Shown here one piece after another: positions 11,766-22,948 of a DNA stretch of 64,000 nucleotides. The notes below the pieces were generated by a model that saw only the letters and a list, made by a program, of their open reading frames with translations, ran no database searches and was not told the origin of the DNA. The stretch covers positions 29,200,969 through 29,264,968 of the forward strand of contig CM043942.1 in assembly GCA_014529385.2 (NCBI GenBank). The letters run 5' to 3'. The stretch's first letter is position 1. The number at the start of each line of letters is the position of its first letter. A program made the position numbers and the translations under genes. This DNA is from Adiantum capillus-veneris. Lineage: Eukaryota; Streptophyta; Polypodiopsida; Polypodiales; Pteridaceae.

Positions 11766-12485
11766 TCAAGTGCACCAATAAAAGTGTGAAGAAACTTGCT
11801 TGTTGATCATCCCAAGCACCAAGAGAAATTTTGCCATTTCTACAAGGTTGCGCTTTACAATTGTGCACTCAACCTTTGGTATAGAGAATTCATCCAACTG
11901 CTCTCGCAATGCCCAATCTTTCCACGCATGGAGCTGGTGGTTGCCATCCCATACAATGAACATTTTCTCCTCCATGTGAGAGAGCTCGAGAATGTCTCTA
12001 ATTTGGTCATCAAATGTGGTCGACATCACTAACTCTCTCTCATAAGTGCCACGCCTATTAAATGGTATAGGATCTTGTCCGGAAAAAGCTTTGGACACAA
12101 TGAAGCAAGCCATCATGGATTGGTGACCTCTTTCAATTATAGAGGTCGTTATTTTAGCCACACAATCATCATTTGTTCTAATGGCCGGGTTGGCCAAAAG
12201 ACGGCAAAGGGAGATGTGAGGCAACAAGTGATTGTATGGCACAACATGTGCATCAATCCAACCCGATGAGATGTGGCTATCAACCACGTATCCAAAGAAA
12301 TTGATAAGAGGATCATTACCCGTGTTTTCTACAAGGATGGTCATCGACGTGACTACACTCGTCAAAGGAGGAACTTGCATCCTTGTCAAAAAAGACACTC
12401 CAACCATGGATCCAATCTCTTGAGTGGTGTGCAAAGGATTTTCTTCCTGGGTGATTTGAATCGTCATTTCTTCTTGGCGGTCCAC
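11766..12485 (-). CDS. N-terminal block of the SWIM/MULE-like gene
   Basis: This 239-codon open frame is the longest intact piece of the minus-strand gene. It contains the motif IVWDGNHQLHAW near residue 185, a Asp-Gly-Asn-His pattern also seen in ParB/sulfiredoxin-like nuclease folds, followed by a Val-Glu-Cys strand. The N-terminus is Gln- and Thr-rich. The DGNH resemblance is short and may be coincidental. I do not recognise the family with certainty. If it belongs to the transposase downstream, it adds an extra domain to the usual MULE layout. Confidence 0.45.
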   Translation of the reverse strand: MDRQEEMTIQITQEENPLHTTQEIGSMVGVSFLTRMQVPPLTSVVTSMTILVENTGNDPLINFFGYVVDSHISSGWIDAHVVPYNHLLPHISLCRLLANPAIRTNDDCVAKITTSIIERGHQSMMACFIVSKAFSGQDPIPFNRRGTYERELVMSTTFDDQIRDILELSHMEEKMFIVWDGNHQLHAWKDWALREQLDEFSIPKVECTIVKRNLVEMAKFLLVLGMINKQVSSHFYWCT

Positions 12486-12614
12486 GTTTTTGGATTGTTT
12501 TCTTGTTAAAATTGGTATATTGTTTGTTAATTAGGGTGCTTATGGCTTCTAAAGAAATAATGAAAGGTGAAAGTGATATGAGAGATTTGAAGGTGTGGCA
12601 AGAAGGTTTAAGAG

Positions 12615-12618
<4 letters not shown>

Positions 12619-12666
<48 letters not shown>
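12619..12666. repeat. GA microsatellite (CT on minus strand) next to LINE 3' tail
   Basis: About 24 GA units directly abut the reversed LINE tail at 12667. This is the same junction as at 5964/5965 and 8130/8131. Confidence 0.95.
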
Positions 12667-12669
<3 letters not shown>

Positions 12670-14375
12670 GTTTTATTATCGTCCTCGGAGGTCAAATATG
12701 ACCTATGGGACCAAAGCTACATGTGATGTAGTGTGTGTATGGTTGATGAGTGACTCTCGATGCTTCAAAATTGTGGTGATGAGAGTTGCGGAGAGCCCAC
12801 ACTGTGGCCGGGAGAGGAAAGTGTGTAGGTTTAAGTCATGGCTGAAAATGTGAGAGACACAAGTTCGGATGTGGCCAAAAGATGAACACTCTAGTAGTGT
12901 GTGGTACTCATACTCTCGAACTTGCAGTGAGCATTATGTGCACAATTGATTTGAATCTTCTTCGTTGCCCCAATGCCCTGTCTCGCATCAAAGGAAATGG
13001 GAGCTAAGCCAAATGGCTGCGATAGTGCATATCACCGACAAGGGGATAGGCTCATGCATGTAAGTGTGACTATGACTTCCTCCTTTAGCAAAGAACATGG
13101 TTTTGTAGTTGGGGGAAATACGGGTGGTGTAATGTATAAAGCAAGACCCACCGGACTTCTCCCAAGCCATAATACATTGGCGTTGTAGAAAAGCTTCATT
13201 CACTTGGGAGTCAATTGAAGCATCATGTAACAAGTGTAATGCATCTCATCTCCCAAACCACTTCTTTATGTCTTGCATCCATCCCGTGCTTAAGATCTTG
13301 CTTTTATGCGTCTTATGAACTTTTTTTCTTGCTTCTCATGCAATTGTAGGAAGTCGATGTGAGGGGTTTTGATGCATCTTTATCATGTAATCCACAAACC
13401 TTTGCATGCACATAACCTCAATTCAAAGAGATCCCGACTCAAGAAGTAGGAGCATATATGGTATTTGTGTCTTAACTTGGAGAAAGTTTGTAAGAAAATT
13501 CTTTTGGACATTCTCAAACTCTTTCCAAGTAGACTTTGAGATGCTCCTATCCCACACTTCAACTCCATAAAGAAGAACCAGTGTTACCAATGCATCAAAA
13601 AGGTACTTCTTGAGAAACCAACACTTGATGTTTCCCGCATTACACATGTTGTCAAACGCATAATATTCTCTCTTTCCCACTTCTAAATGATGCATAGCAC
13701 ATTCATGCCACTTGTGATTGGATGGAACCTGAAGACCAAGGTACTTAAAGCTCTCAACAACTTTCAAGTGTCTCATTGTTGTACAAAATGTATGGCTTCT
13801 CCTTATGGTTGGTTTTCACAAGCATAACCTTTGTTTTGGATCATTCACAATCAGTCCACTATGCAAGCAAAAGTTCTCAAGGACAACCATAAGCTTTTGT
13901 GCATCTTCTAAAGTGTGTGCTAGAAGCACTACATCATCCGCATACAACAAAAGCATGATTACCGTTTTGCAAATAGTGACCTCTTTAGTGCCTTCTTCTT
14001 GCATAAAGTCAATTACCATTTTTTCCAGTTGAACGATGCATAGACCAAAGAGAGTTGGTGACAATGGACATCCTTGTTTAACCCCAACAGTGGTTACAAA
14101 AATTTCTAAAATTTCTCTTCCCATGCGCAATTGACAAATCACCTTCTCATAGATTCGAGAAACCGCAAGCATAAACTCACTTGGCACCTGGAGTTCTTCC
14201 ATCCTTCTCCACAAATTGTTACGTGGAATCATATCAAAGGCTTTCTTAAAGTCCACAAAACAACAATACAATCGCTTTCCTTTCAACCAAATTTCCTCCA
14301 TAAGAACACGAAGAGTGACAAGATGATTAATGGTGCTATGGCATCGACAAAAGCCCGCTTATCCTTTTGCACGCT
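12667..14375 (-). mobile_element. LINE copy 3, 3' half, reverse orientation
   Basis: The minus strand matches LINE copy 1 from within the reverse transcriptase to the 3' tail, including the final stop (complement of 12703-12705). It carries several frameshifts. Coding remnants include the RT with VDFKKAFDMIPR and YADDVVLL (14301-13816) and the post-RT region (13776-13423). The match stops at 14375, where the Gypsy A LTR begins, and resumes at 32181 on the other side of Gypsy A. The two pieces are therefore one LINE split by a later insertion. Confidence 0.88.
12703..14375 (-). pseudogene. LINE ORF2 remnant (reverse transcriptase to C-terminus)
   Basis: The frame reads from the RT core through YADDVVLLAHT to the C-terminal region with at least three frame changes. 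Where copy 1 has the internal TGA stop just before CHSTID, this copy has an Arg codon (CGA). That suggests the copy-1 stop is a C-to-T change. Confidence 0.8.
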
Positions 14376-14958
14376 TATAGCAGGGCTGCAGTGTGACCGG
14401 CATGGGACAACTAGTTAGTTGCATTTGGGCTTGAGTTCACACTGGTGGGCAGATTCTCGCGTGGGCAGTGACACGTTGTAAGTGTTACGGACGGTGGTCC
14501 AATGGACACTGTGGCTAGATCACCACCACGTTAGTTTCAGGAGATAGGCTTAGCTAGATTGGGATATCTTCCAGCTGTTGGTGATTGTTTGGAGATATAT
14601 ATGAGTGGTTGGTTCCAGTCATGGATACGTAACATCATCTACTTTTGTGTGGTGAGTCATCTAGAGTCTCTTATCCGAGTTGTATACAGCACGTCTGCAC
14701 CATCCCTGCATAGTTGAGCCTCGACACCCCCACTGTACCTATGAGATCTGGGCTGGAGCTGAGTGTACTGCCATGCCAGAGTTTGTATTGATTTCTTTGT
14801 GTTTGTCGATGTTCGTGCTATTCATGATTTGTTGAGTCATATTGTTGTTGCTTTGTTGTTCTTTGTCTTCTATGTTTTCATTATGTGGAGTGAGATATCA
14901 CGCACATTGCACTGAGGAGCATCCACTACAAAGGGCATGACACATTATCTCTACTACA
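14376..14958 (+). repeat. Gypsy A 5' LTR
   Basis: This 583-bp LTR matches the one at 31596-32180 along its whole length with scattered changes. It starts TATAGCAGGG and ends ACTACA. It is followed by TTTTTGGCATGCCTGGTGGG, a leader type seen after plant Gypsy LTRs. Confidence 0.88.
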
Positions 14959-15104
14959 GGTGCTCTCATTTTTGGCATGCCTGGTGGGACCTCAACTGAA
15001 GTTTCATTCCACTGTGCCTACATGTCAAGAAGCTAGCTTGTTTAAGCTCTTTCTTGTCTTAGTCTGGACTAGCTTAGGCCAGCTTGGTCTGTCAAGCTCA
15101 ATAC

Positions 15105-15270
15105 TAGACCAGCTAGTCTAGTCACTCGTCTTGGTCTAGTCCCCTCTCATCCAGGTCTAGCCAGAGTAGGCTGGGTCTAGTCCTCTCTCGTCCATGTCTA
15201 GCTAAAGTAGCCTGGGTCTAGTCTTATCTTATCCAGGTCTAACCACGAGTGGGTCTAGTCACTCGCCCTG
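15105..15270. repeat. Three-copy tandem repeat in Gypsy A leader, about 52 bp
   Basis: Units carry GGTCTAGTC and CATCCAGGTCTAGCC with substitutions. The surrounding 15030-15300 is full of CTAG-containing words. It lies in the untranslated leader between the LTR and gag. Confidence 0.75.
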
Positions 15271-15391
15271 GTCTAGTGGAGTTTGGTGCAGTAAGTGAAG
15301 GTCTTCGTGCTCAAGGCTTGGGTGGGCTTGTAGTTACTGCATGACACATACAAGGTAGTCAAAAGAGAAACAAATACCACTACTAAGTCCC

Positions 15392-17458
15392 TTGAAGTAC
15401 TACCACAAAAAGCGTCAACCCTTCGTGCCAAGAAGAAGTCCACCAGCCCCATTACCCCTACCTTCTCCCTCAACTAGTTCTACACCTCCCCAATCACCCC
15501 CATCAATAAACTTCTCACCCACTGTGTTGCAGCAAGCTTCGGTGCAACAAGATCCTGCACAGACAACCATGGAAGAGCTCACAAGCATCCTAGCTAAGGT
15601 GAATATTAAGTTTCTAACTTTCAAAGGTCTCTCCACAAAGGATGTTGACGACCATGCCCAGAGGTTTTTTTCTCTCTGCAAAGGTCGTGGCCTCAACCGA
15701 GAAGATGCCTATTTAGTACTCTTATCATCTACCTTGGATGCATTAGCAGACAAGTGGTACAGTCAGTTTGCAGAGAACCACTTTACTACTTGGGCTACAT
15801 TAAGACAACAATTTTGTGAAGCTTTCAGACCAGGCGATTTCCAAGAAAAGGTTCTAGATGAGTTGGCCAAAAACATGCTGGAGTAGCCCAAAGGGACTTT
15901 TGTAGAACTCATGACCCGAACAAAGTCTCTGGTCGCCAAGCTTCCTCAGCCACTTGGTGAGTTTATGGTCAAGAAATGGGTAGAGAAGGCTCTTCCAAAG
16001 ACTTATCAACAAACACAGAGAGAGAATCTCCGACCTGATGCCACCTTGGAGGAGTTTATTGCGACTGCTACTAGGATAAAGGGGGCAAGGAAGTTGTTTA
16101 CTGACTCTTCTCAGCCATAGACTGCCTCTGTACTCTTGGAGAGTCCTTCTGATCCGTTAACTTCTTGACACAGGGAAGTGGAAGCCCTAAAGTTACAGCG
16201 ATCTCTTCAAGAAGAGAGGTCCTTCTCTCTTAGACAAGAGAAGAGTCCACATCACACTGCATTGGAACGGATCAAGTGCGAGCTAGAAGAGCTCAAGTCT
16301 CAGCAGGAGACTAAGGCTATGGTTTGGTGTAGCTCATGCCGCTCTCCAGGGCACCCTCCACATGAAGTGCCCCCTTTGGGTTTACTGCCACTTTTGTGAA
16401 AAGTCTGGACATGAGGACAAGGATTGCTACTACCTCAAGGGATTGCAAAAAATACATCAAATTCTTGGTCCTAATGTTCAACAAGGGTCACCACCCGCAT
16501 CCAACATGGTTTCCCCCTATGGCCATCCAAACCACATGCCACCTTTGCTGACAACCCCTCCTATGCAAGGTATGTAGTGCACTTTTCCCTCTCAAAGCTT
16601 TCATCATACCCATGCTCCCTCATCACCTCAAAGCTTCTATGACTCCATCTCCAACTCCATGCACTAAGAGCAAGGACCACCTCACCCATTGATTGTCCCA
16701 TTTTGTGCTATAGATGCGGGGAATATGGTCATTACCAAAGCAAATGCCCCCTGTCCGAAGGGTCCCCTCCCTGTTGTCATTGCCCTGAAACGAAGGATCA
16801 CTACAGTAAGGATTGCCCTAAACTTTTTGTATCCATGACTTCAAACCCAAATCAAAGCCAGAATGAATTTACCTTTCCCAAGCTTAATTTGATAGCAGTT
16901 AGCACCGTTCCTCAGCGGCCCCCTTCTACCCACGTGATTACCCCTCAAAATAAGCTACAGTTGATAGAGGAGCTAGCAGGCATTCTCACTCAAACCCAGA
17001 GATCCGCTCTTGGTCTTAGCATTCTAGCAAGTTCAACTCCCCCACACATTCTCACAATACTGGATACCCTACCTTCAGCTGTTGACAAGCCATCTCACAG
17101 TGCCAAGAAAGAATCCAAATATTTTCTCTCCGATATTAATAAAGCTTTCTCGGAAGCAGTTTTCGATCTACATAAGATCAAGGTACTAGAGAAACCACTG
17201 GTAGAAAAACAAAAGCTTACAATAGAGACAATCTTGAAGAACACCTTCCAACAAGTGTCCCTATATGATATGTTGCTGCTAGATGCGAGTTTCAGAAGTG
17301 ACACCCTTGTTGTTATTCAGTCACTCAACCCCAGAGCAAGTCCTAGTGGTGGGCACCTCCCAGTGCGACCATCAGAGTCCTATAGGATATCCCATCCTGC
17401 TGCTACCCTCACTGATTATAGAAGACCTCGTCTCACCGTGTCCGTCTTGGGGCGGTAA
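15392..17458 (+). pseudogene. Gypsy A gag polyprotein with zinc knuckles
   Basis: Gag would form the retrotransposon particle and package RNA. After a Pro/Ser-rich N-terminus, the capsid-like core (about 15590-15880) includes DKWYSQFAENHFTTW followed by RQQFCEAF. In-frame stops occur at 15884 (TAG), 16118 (TAG) and 16166 (TGA), and a frame change near 16358. Four zinc-knuckle-like motifs follow: CSSCRSPGH (16328), CHFCEKSGHEDKDC (16387), CYRCGEYGHYQSKC (16706) and CCHCPETKDHYSKDC (16772). The three stops are consistent with C-to-T decay. The frame runs on to the protease start at about 17470. Confidence 0.82.
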
Positions 17459-17488
17459 TTCTCAAGAGTGATAGTGGATGGTGGATCT

Positions 17489-18105
17489 TGTTAAGTATGG
17501 AGCCTGATTTACCCCTTGTAATTTTCTGTGTTAAAAACGCACATTTGTAAGGCCCCCATTATGAGGAGAAGCCATCATGCATGAAGAAAAAATCACTCAC
17601 CGAAAACCAAAATTTTCACGCCCTGAAATATTTCTTTTCACCGGAATATTATGACCGGGCGACGGCCGGGCGACGGCCGGAAAGTAGTCAGAAAACGGTT
17701 GGTCGGTTGCTAGTTGGCTGGTGGCCGGTAGTCGATGGCCGGTGGCCGAATTCAAAAGCAGACTTGTCTTCTCAAGGGCGGCCACACATGGGCGGATTGG
17801 AGGGTCCAATTTGGACTTATCTACACAAGGGCGGCTACACATGGCTGCCTCTCATGAGAGGGGGCATCCCTTTTGGCCTATAAAAGGAGGCCATACCTAC
17901 TTCTTGTTTTGAAGTACTAAAGCCATTGAGTGGCTACTTTCCTGTGGATGTAGCCCACATTGGGTGAACCACGTATATCGTGTGTACTCTCTCTCTCTCT
18001 CTACTCTCTCTCTCTCTACTCTATAATCTCTTGTGTGTGAAAATTACCTCTCTCCATTAAGTAATCTGATAAATTATCTACTTAGCTATGTCATATTTCC
18101 TAGCA
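17489..18105 (+). repeat. Copia A 5' LTR
   Basis: This 617-bp LTR contains a TATA-like CCTATAAAAGG (17877-17887), a plausible promoter about 220 bp before the primer site. Its second half matches 19945-20314, except for about 90 bp present only in the 3' copy. Confidence 0.85.
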
Positions 18106-18107
18106 AC

Positions 18108-18120
18108 TGGTATCAGAGCA
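18108..18120 (+). other. Primer binding site, initiator tRNA-Met type
   Basis: TGGTATCAGAGCA lies two bases after the 5' LTR. It is the standard site for priming minus-strand DNA synthesis in plant Copia elements. Confidence 0.9.
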
Positions 18121-18189
18121 AAATTTGCTCGTAGCTAAATTATCTCAAGGAAAGGATTCCTTGAATTGAGTGGGAGTAATGGCGGAGGA

Positions 18190-19940
18190 GGGAATCTCAA
18201 GATTGAGAAGTTCAACGGAAAAAACTACCAACATTGAAAGATGCAGATTGAAGAATATCTCTACAAGAAGGACCTCTATTTTCCACTAGGCGGTCTTGCA
18301 AAGAAGCCTGCAACGATGGCAGATGAAGCATGGATTGTCCTTGATCGAAAGGCATTGGGAACAATCCGGTTAAGCTTGGCGTCAATGGTGGCCTTCAATG
18401 TTTTGGAAATGAAGACCATGAAGGACTTGATGAAGTCACTTGACGACTTCTACGAGAAACCATCGGCATCCAATAAGGTGTTTCTCATGAAGCGCTTGTT
18501 CAATCTAAAGATGGTAGAGAATGGTTCAGTTTTGCAGAACACCTAAATGAATTTAACACAAACCTAATTCATCTTCGATCGGTGAAAATCAATTTCGAGG
18601 AGACGAAGTGCGAGCTCTCCTTATCTATCATCTTATCGGATAGTTGGGACAGCCTTGTGTAATTAATTCTATTTCTGGCACAAATACTCTTAAGTTTGAT
18701 GATGTTATGGATGTTCTCCTAAGCGAGGAAATACGAAGGAGAAGCACAGAAGAATCATCAAGTGTTGCACTGTCAGTGGAAACAAGAGGAAGACCTAAGG
18801 AGAGGTTCAAAAACCAAAAGGGTCATGATCGCTCAAGACGGAGCAAGTCACACACAAAGTCAGTTCTTGAATGTTGGAACTGTGGCAAGAAGGGCCATGT
18901 CAAGAAGGATTGTTGGTCCAAGAAGAAGAAGGAGACTGAGTCTCAAGACAACAAGCCAACATCGAAGGCCAATGTGGCAGATAAAGTAGAGCAAGATGCT
19001 CTAATTCTCTCATTAGACAATGTGTTTAATTCGTGGATAGTAGATTCTAGGGCTTCATTCCATGCGACACCACACAAGCAACATTTCCAAGATTACACCA
19101 AAGGTAATTTTGGGTATGTATACTTGGGAGATGATGTAGCTTGTGAAATTGTCGGCAAAGGTACAATTTGTGTCGAAACTACTAACGAAAATGAATGGAA
19201 GCTTAAAATGTTAGGCATGTTCCTTCTCTTCACAAAAAATTGACCTCTACAGGACAATTGGACGATGAACGTCACAACATTGCATTCGGAAGCAAACGAT
19301 TGAAGATCTCAAAGGGATCTTTGGTGGTTGCCAAGGGAGAAAAGGTTGGTACACTTTAGTTGTGTACTGTTAGCACGCTACCTTCAGCTTGTGCAACAAC
19401 TATAGAAGTCGACAGTGTGGTGTGGCACTATCAGCTTGGGCATATGAGTGCCAAAGGAATGCAAATCCTTCAAACAAAGAAGCTTCTACCAGGTTTGAAA
19501 GAAGTGGACTTAGAGTTTTGTGAAGATTATGTTTATGGTAAACAAAAGAGGGTAAAATTTCAAAAATCTTGGAATGAAAGAAAAAAGAAAAAATTTGAGT
19601 TGGTTCATTCTGACGTTTGGGGTCTTGCAAGTACACCATCGCTTGGTGGCTCATTGTACTATGTAACATTCATAGACGATGCGACTAGGAAAACATGGGT
19701 TTATGTAATGAAGATAAATCCGATGTGTTTTTCATATTTCAAAGGTGGAAAGCCTTTGCGGAGAATGAAACAGGTACTAAGGTTAAATGTCTCAGATCCA
19801 ACAACGGGGCGAATATTGCAGCCAAGCTTTTGAAATATTTGTGCTAGCAATGGCATTCGGAGGCAAAAGACAACCCCAAGGACACCTCAACAAAATGGAA
19901 TTTTTGAAAGGATGAACAAAACAATCATGGAGCGAGCACG
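18190..19940 (+). pseudogene. Copia A gag-protease-integrase remnant
   Basis: The gag part (18241-18546) contains ALGTIRLSLASMVAFNVLE and KVFLMKRLFNLKM, typical of Copia UBN2-type gag. The zinc knuckle CWNCGKKGHVKKDC is near 18870. The protease active site reads IVDSRAS (19036) where VDSGAS is expected. The GAG-pre-integrase motif WHYQLGHMSAKGM lies at 19425, and the integrase core begins with LVHSDVWG and VTFIDDATR (19600-19690). There are several stops and frame changes. The last recognisable codons (ERMNKTIMERAR) are cut off by the deletion into the LTR. Confidence 0.82.
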
Positions 19941-19944
19941 AAGT

Positions 19945-20314
19945 AGGCGGCTACACATGGATGCCTCTCATGAGAGAGGGTAGCCATGTTGGCCTATAAA
20001 AGGAGGCCATTTCTACACACATTTCATAGTGTGAAGTTGATGCAACAAGGTGTGTGTGAGGTGGTGAGAGTGAAGCAAGGCAGGAGCTCCGAAAGGGTAT
20101 AATCCCTTTGTGACCTACTTCTTGTTTTGAAGTACTAAAGCCATTGAGTGGCTGCTTTCTCATGGACGTAGCCCACATTGGGTGAACCACATATATCGTG
20201 TGTACTCTCTCTCTCTCTCTCTCTCTACTCTATAATATCTTGTGTATGAAAATAATCTCTCTCCATTAAGTAATCTACTAAATTATCTACTTAGCTATGT
20301 CATATTTCCTAACA
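19945..20314 (+). repeat. Copia A 3' LTR, 5'-truncated
   Basis: The match to the 5' LTR begins in its middle (GGCGGCTACACATGG). It includes a CCTATAAAAGG box and an extra segment of about 90 bp around 20010-20110. It ends in CTAACA before the GATCT duplication. Confidence 0.85.
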
Positions 20315-20569
20315 GATCTGGCATCAACCTGATGCCCGAGTTCACTATGCTAGCTCTAGGTCTATAGCCTACTTGCCCTGCTCCCTTCACAGCAGTTACA
20401 TTGGCCAACCATCAGACAGTCTACCCAGTGGGCATAGTGGACAATGTGCCTTTCCAGGTACAAGACTTTACTTTTAACTTGGATTTTGTTGTGGTTCGTC
20501 TTCCCCAGGTTGAGGACAAATTTCCTTGATCATCGGTAGACCATGGCTGCTGCGACAAACTAAAGCACT

Positions 20570-21250
20570 TCATGATTAGGGAAATGATGCAATGTGGATA
20601 CATACCCCTGACTCCCCGATGTAGCCCATTCGCCTAGAAGGAGGCATGGATCCCGTCGTGAAACATAGTTCTTTGTCCCTAGAAACCAGCATTGAATTGG
20701 AACAACCTACTCCACCTGACGGGGCAGACGAGGATCTGTTGGAGTGGTTGGATGCTACCAAATCTATGCCTTGTTATGGAGTCTCTATTCACTCTTTGCC
20801 TGAAGGTACACCCTCTTCCAATGTTTCCACAGTAACTAAACCACATGAGCCAGCTCAAAGGTTGAAGGTCACAAAAGCTACTCCCCGTGCATCCTTGGTG
20901 GAAGCCTTTGGATTTGGTGAGCCTATGAAGAATCATAGAAGCGAAAAGAAATCTCCTCTATAGGAGTTCACACCCCCATCAACATCAACCCCATTTGTGT
21001 CTGCTTCTCCAACCAGAAAAAAGCTCTCCTCTGTGTGTAGCAAACTCCCTTCACAGAGCTTCCTCAAGACGGGAAAAAATGTTGATTTCAAGCTTTCTAA
21101 ACTCCCTGCTCATGATATCTCTCTACTCCTTGACATTCCAACCTCTTCATCTACAAGCTCCTACTACTTTGGAGTGCCATCTCCAACCTCACCCCTCACT
21201 ACCCCACTCTCCCTCCTTGTCCCTACCACCCCCTTTCCCTCTACCATTAG
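20570..21250 (+). other. Gypsy A internal remnant, unassigned
   Basis: After the protease, an open frame at 20646-20963 (105 codons) is acidic at first and then basic. It has no motif I recognise. The final 100 bases are a C-rich CCCCTACC-like tract, which continues at 30972 beyond the DNA transposon. No reverse transcriptase or integrase motif is visible in any frame. Confidence 0.45.
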
Positions 21251-21330
21251 GAAAAGTTTGGACTCAAAAAAGGACTTTTTGGCGTTAGAGAGAGAATGTT
21301 GTTCGACCAATAGAGTTTGAGTCACCACAA
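21251..21330 (+). repeat. Left terminal inverted repeat of the 9.7-kb transposon
   Basis: The first 20 bases match the reverse complement of 30950-30969 exactly. A second shared block, TTAGAGAGAGA, lies at about 21284-21294. Similarity fades after about 60 bp. Confidence 0.85.
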
Positions 21331-21451
21331 CGGTAGCTCCAATTTATTTGATTTTTATCTCAAATTTGTGCGTTTTCAAAAAAGAGTTTTTTCTGTTAAA
21401 AAGATCTCAATAAGAAGATACGACGCGATTTGTGCAAATTATTCTCCTGCC

Positions 21452-22948
21452 ATGGACGACGAATACCGAATGTGCCATAACTCACATTCAATGAGGTACG
21501 TCTTTTGATGAACACTTTTCAAGCTACTACTTCTTGTGTAAACTAGTGAGCCTCTTTTGTTTTATCGTTTTTGCGTAGTGTCACTTCACAGCTAATAGAA
21601 GCAGAGATGGAAGGAAGACGACCACGACGACCATTCGCCTCTGTTAAATTTGTGGAACTATTCAACAGCTTTGACTTAGACCATGGTCGCTGGATGTCTA
21701 CCATAGTCACCATTGGTAGTTGGGTTCTGCTTCAAATAAGAAGAAGAAAACGGATGTCAAATGAATTCATCAACAGCTACAAAGGATGTGTGAACGATTT
21801 TTGCTTGTCTCAAACGGGAAAGACAGTGAAAGAGGTGCTCATTGAGTATGCATATATGCACTCCGAACTACGACTACAACATTCACCTTTGGGGTTTCCT
21901 GCTCATAGACCAAACTGTGTGACTACTATATTGCTAAAAAGTTTTTAAAGATCCTTCAAGTTATTTTGTTGACTATTTCTTGTGACCATTCTCTTATCTT
22001 TTGTTTTTGCAGATATTTATCCTTCTAACAAAGAAGACTGGCAACCAGTTGAGTGCATAATTGGTATTTTTGATGCTTTTCATGCTTCGGTGGGAGAACT
22101 TATGTACAGAACTAATGCGAGAAGATCTCTCGCAGAGAGGGGAGTTTTCTTTTATGACTACTTTTACAACGCCCCTTGCTCTGTCCATGGATTTGGCACT
22201 TTGAAACCTTTCCCTCTTCCACAACAAGATTCCCCAAAGTGGCCAGTTCCAACTTCAGAAACCTATGAGTGTTTTAAACTCAAGCTTCATCAAGAAATTT
22301 TGAAGTGTTTGCGACCAAACATTGCAAGCCGGCAAGTACGAGTCGGTCTATTTATGCCATTACATGTCTTTATAGATTTCTTCCACGATGAGGAGGTTAG
22401 AAAAATAGAAACCATGTTCATCTGCAAATCCCAAACTTGCCTTGATTTTTTGGATGATAATTGGGATGCTAGTGATTCTGAAGGCCTTTTGTGCAAAGTT
22501 GACAAGCGTTCGGTTGTGTGCAAGTGTATGATAGCATCACAGAATTTTATAGTTTCTTTCTACTACATGAGGTGGCATCAAGTGAATGGTCAGTTGGTAG
22601 CTATGGATCAAGATTTAAGTGACGATGCTTTTAATCCCTTGATGTCCATCGAGATATGGTTTTCAAATTATTTGCTTACAGTTGTTGTGGTTAGATCAAA
22701 TGTCACTTTAAGACAGGTTCGAGAGGATCTGTTAAATGAGTCTGATCTCAATTTTCCTTCAAAATTTGTTTTCAAGTGTAACATGCGAAAGGTACTAAGC
22801 TACATGTATTACTTTTATACGTTGATGTCTCTATCGTGCTCATGTATCCCAATGTCTTATCGCGTACGTTGCATTGCAGGTACCTCACAGACAAGAAAAA
22901 ACGACTCTTGCACAGATTACCAGCGAGAGACTTGAAATAGTGAACTAA
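21452..22948 (+). CDS. Transposon gene A, four exons, unknown function
   Basis: I infer exons 21452-21495, 21579-21940, 22013-22791 and 22880-22948. All introns are GT-AG, and phases agree across every junction, giving 417 residues ending at TAA. The N-terminal part is basic (EGRRPRRPF; RRRKRM). The middle has VECIIGIFDAFHA and LKPFPLP. The C-terminal 80 residues read like a ubiquitin-like beta-grasp module (VVVVRSNVTLRQVREDLL, then FVFKC), which is only a weak structural guess. Exon 1 starts at an ATG 120 bp inside the inverted repeat. It converges on the H3-Ulp1 gene. A clearly homologous, damaged copy lies at 59256-60062 beside a second H3-Ulp1 gene. The two genes therefore travel together. 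Confidence 0.7.

Larger units (their letters stand above)
8224..12485 (-). pseudogene. Decayed MULE-like transposase gene with SWIM-like C-terminus
   Basis: A series of minus-strand coding blocks reads in consistent N-to-C order. They are an N-terminal block (12485-11766), a Cys/His and basic block (11040-10612), a transposase core (10493-9356), a linker (9146-8850) and a SWIM-like block (8736-8224). MULE-family transposases and their FAR1-like relatives share this core-then-SWIM order. The blocks are separated by stops and non-coding stretches that may be introns or decay. I cannot see terminal inverted repeats or a target duplication, so the element borders are unknown. Related SWIM-domain transposon genes are, to my memory, common in ferns and lycophytes. 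That is recollection, not a search. Confidence 0.55.
17489..20314 (+). mobile_element. Copia A, internally deleted LTR retrotransposon
   Basis: The element is flanked by a perfect 5-bp duplication GATCT (17484-17488 and 20315-20319). It starts TGTTAAG and ends CTAACA. A primer site TGGTATCAGAGCA (18108-18120) follows the 5' LTR. Coding remnants run gag, zinc knuckle, protease and the start of integrase, then jump straight into the middle of the 3' LTR near 19945. The rest of integrase, the RT, the RNase H and the first half of the 3' LTR are therefore deleted. Confidence 0.9.
17462..20560 (+). pseudogene. Gypsy A aspartic protease, split by Copia A
   Basis: The left part (17468-17488) reads VIVDGGS. 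The right part (from 20315) continues with GINLMPEF, restoring a retropepsin active-site region of the DGGS type. Further on come PVGIVDNVPFQVQDFTF (about 20430) and the GRPW motif (about 20535), typical of the protease C-terminal half. The enzyme would cleave the Gag polyprotein. Copia A sits exactly in the Ser codon region and duplicates GATCT. Confidence 0.8.
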
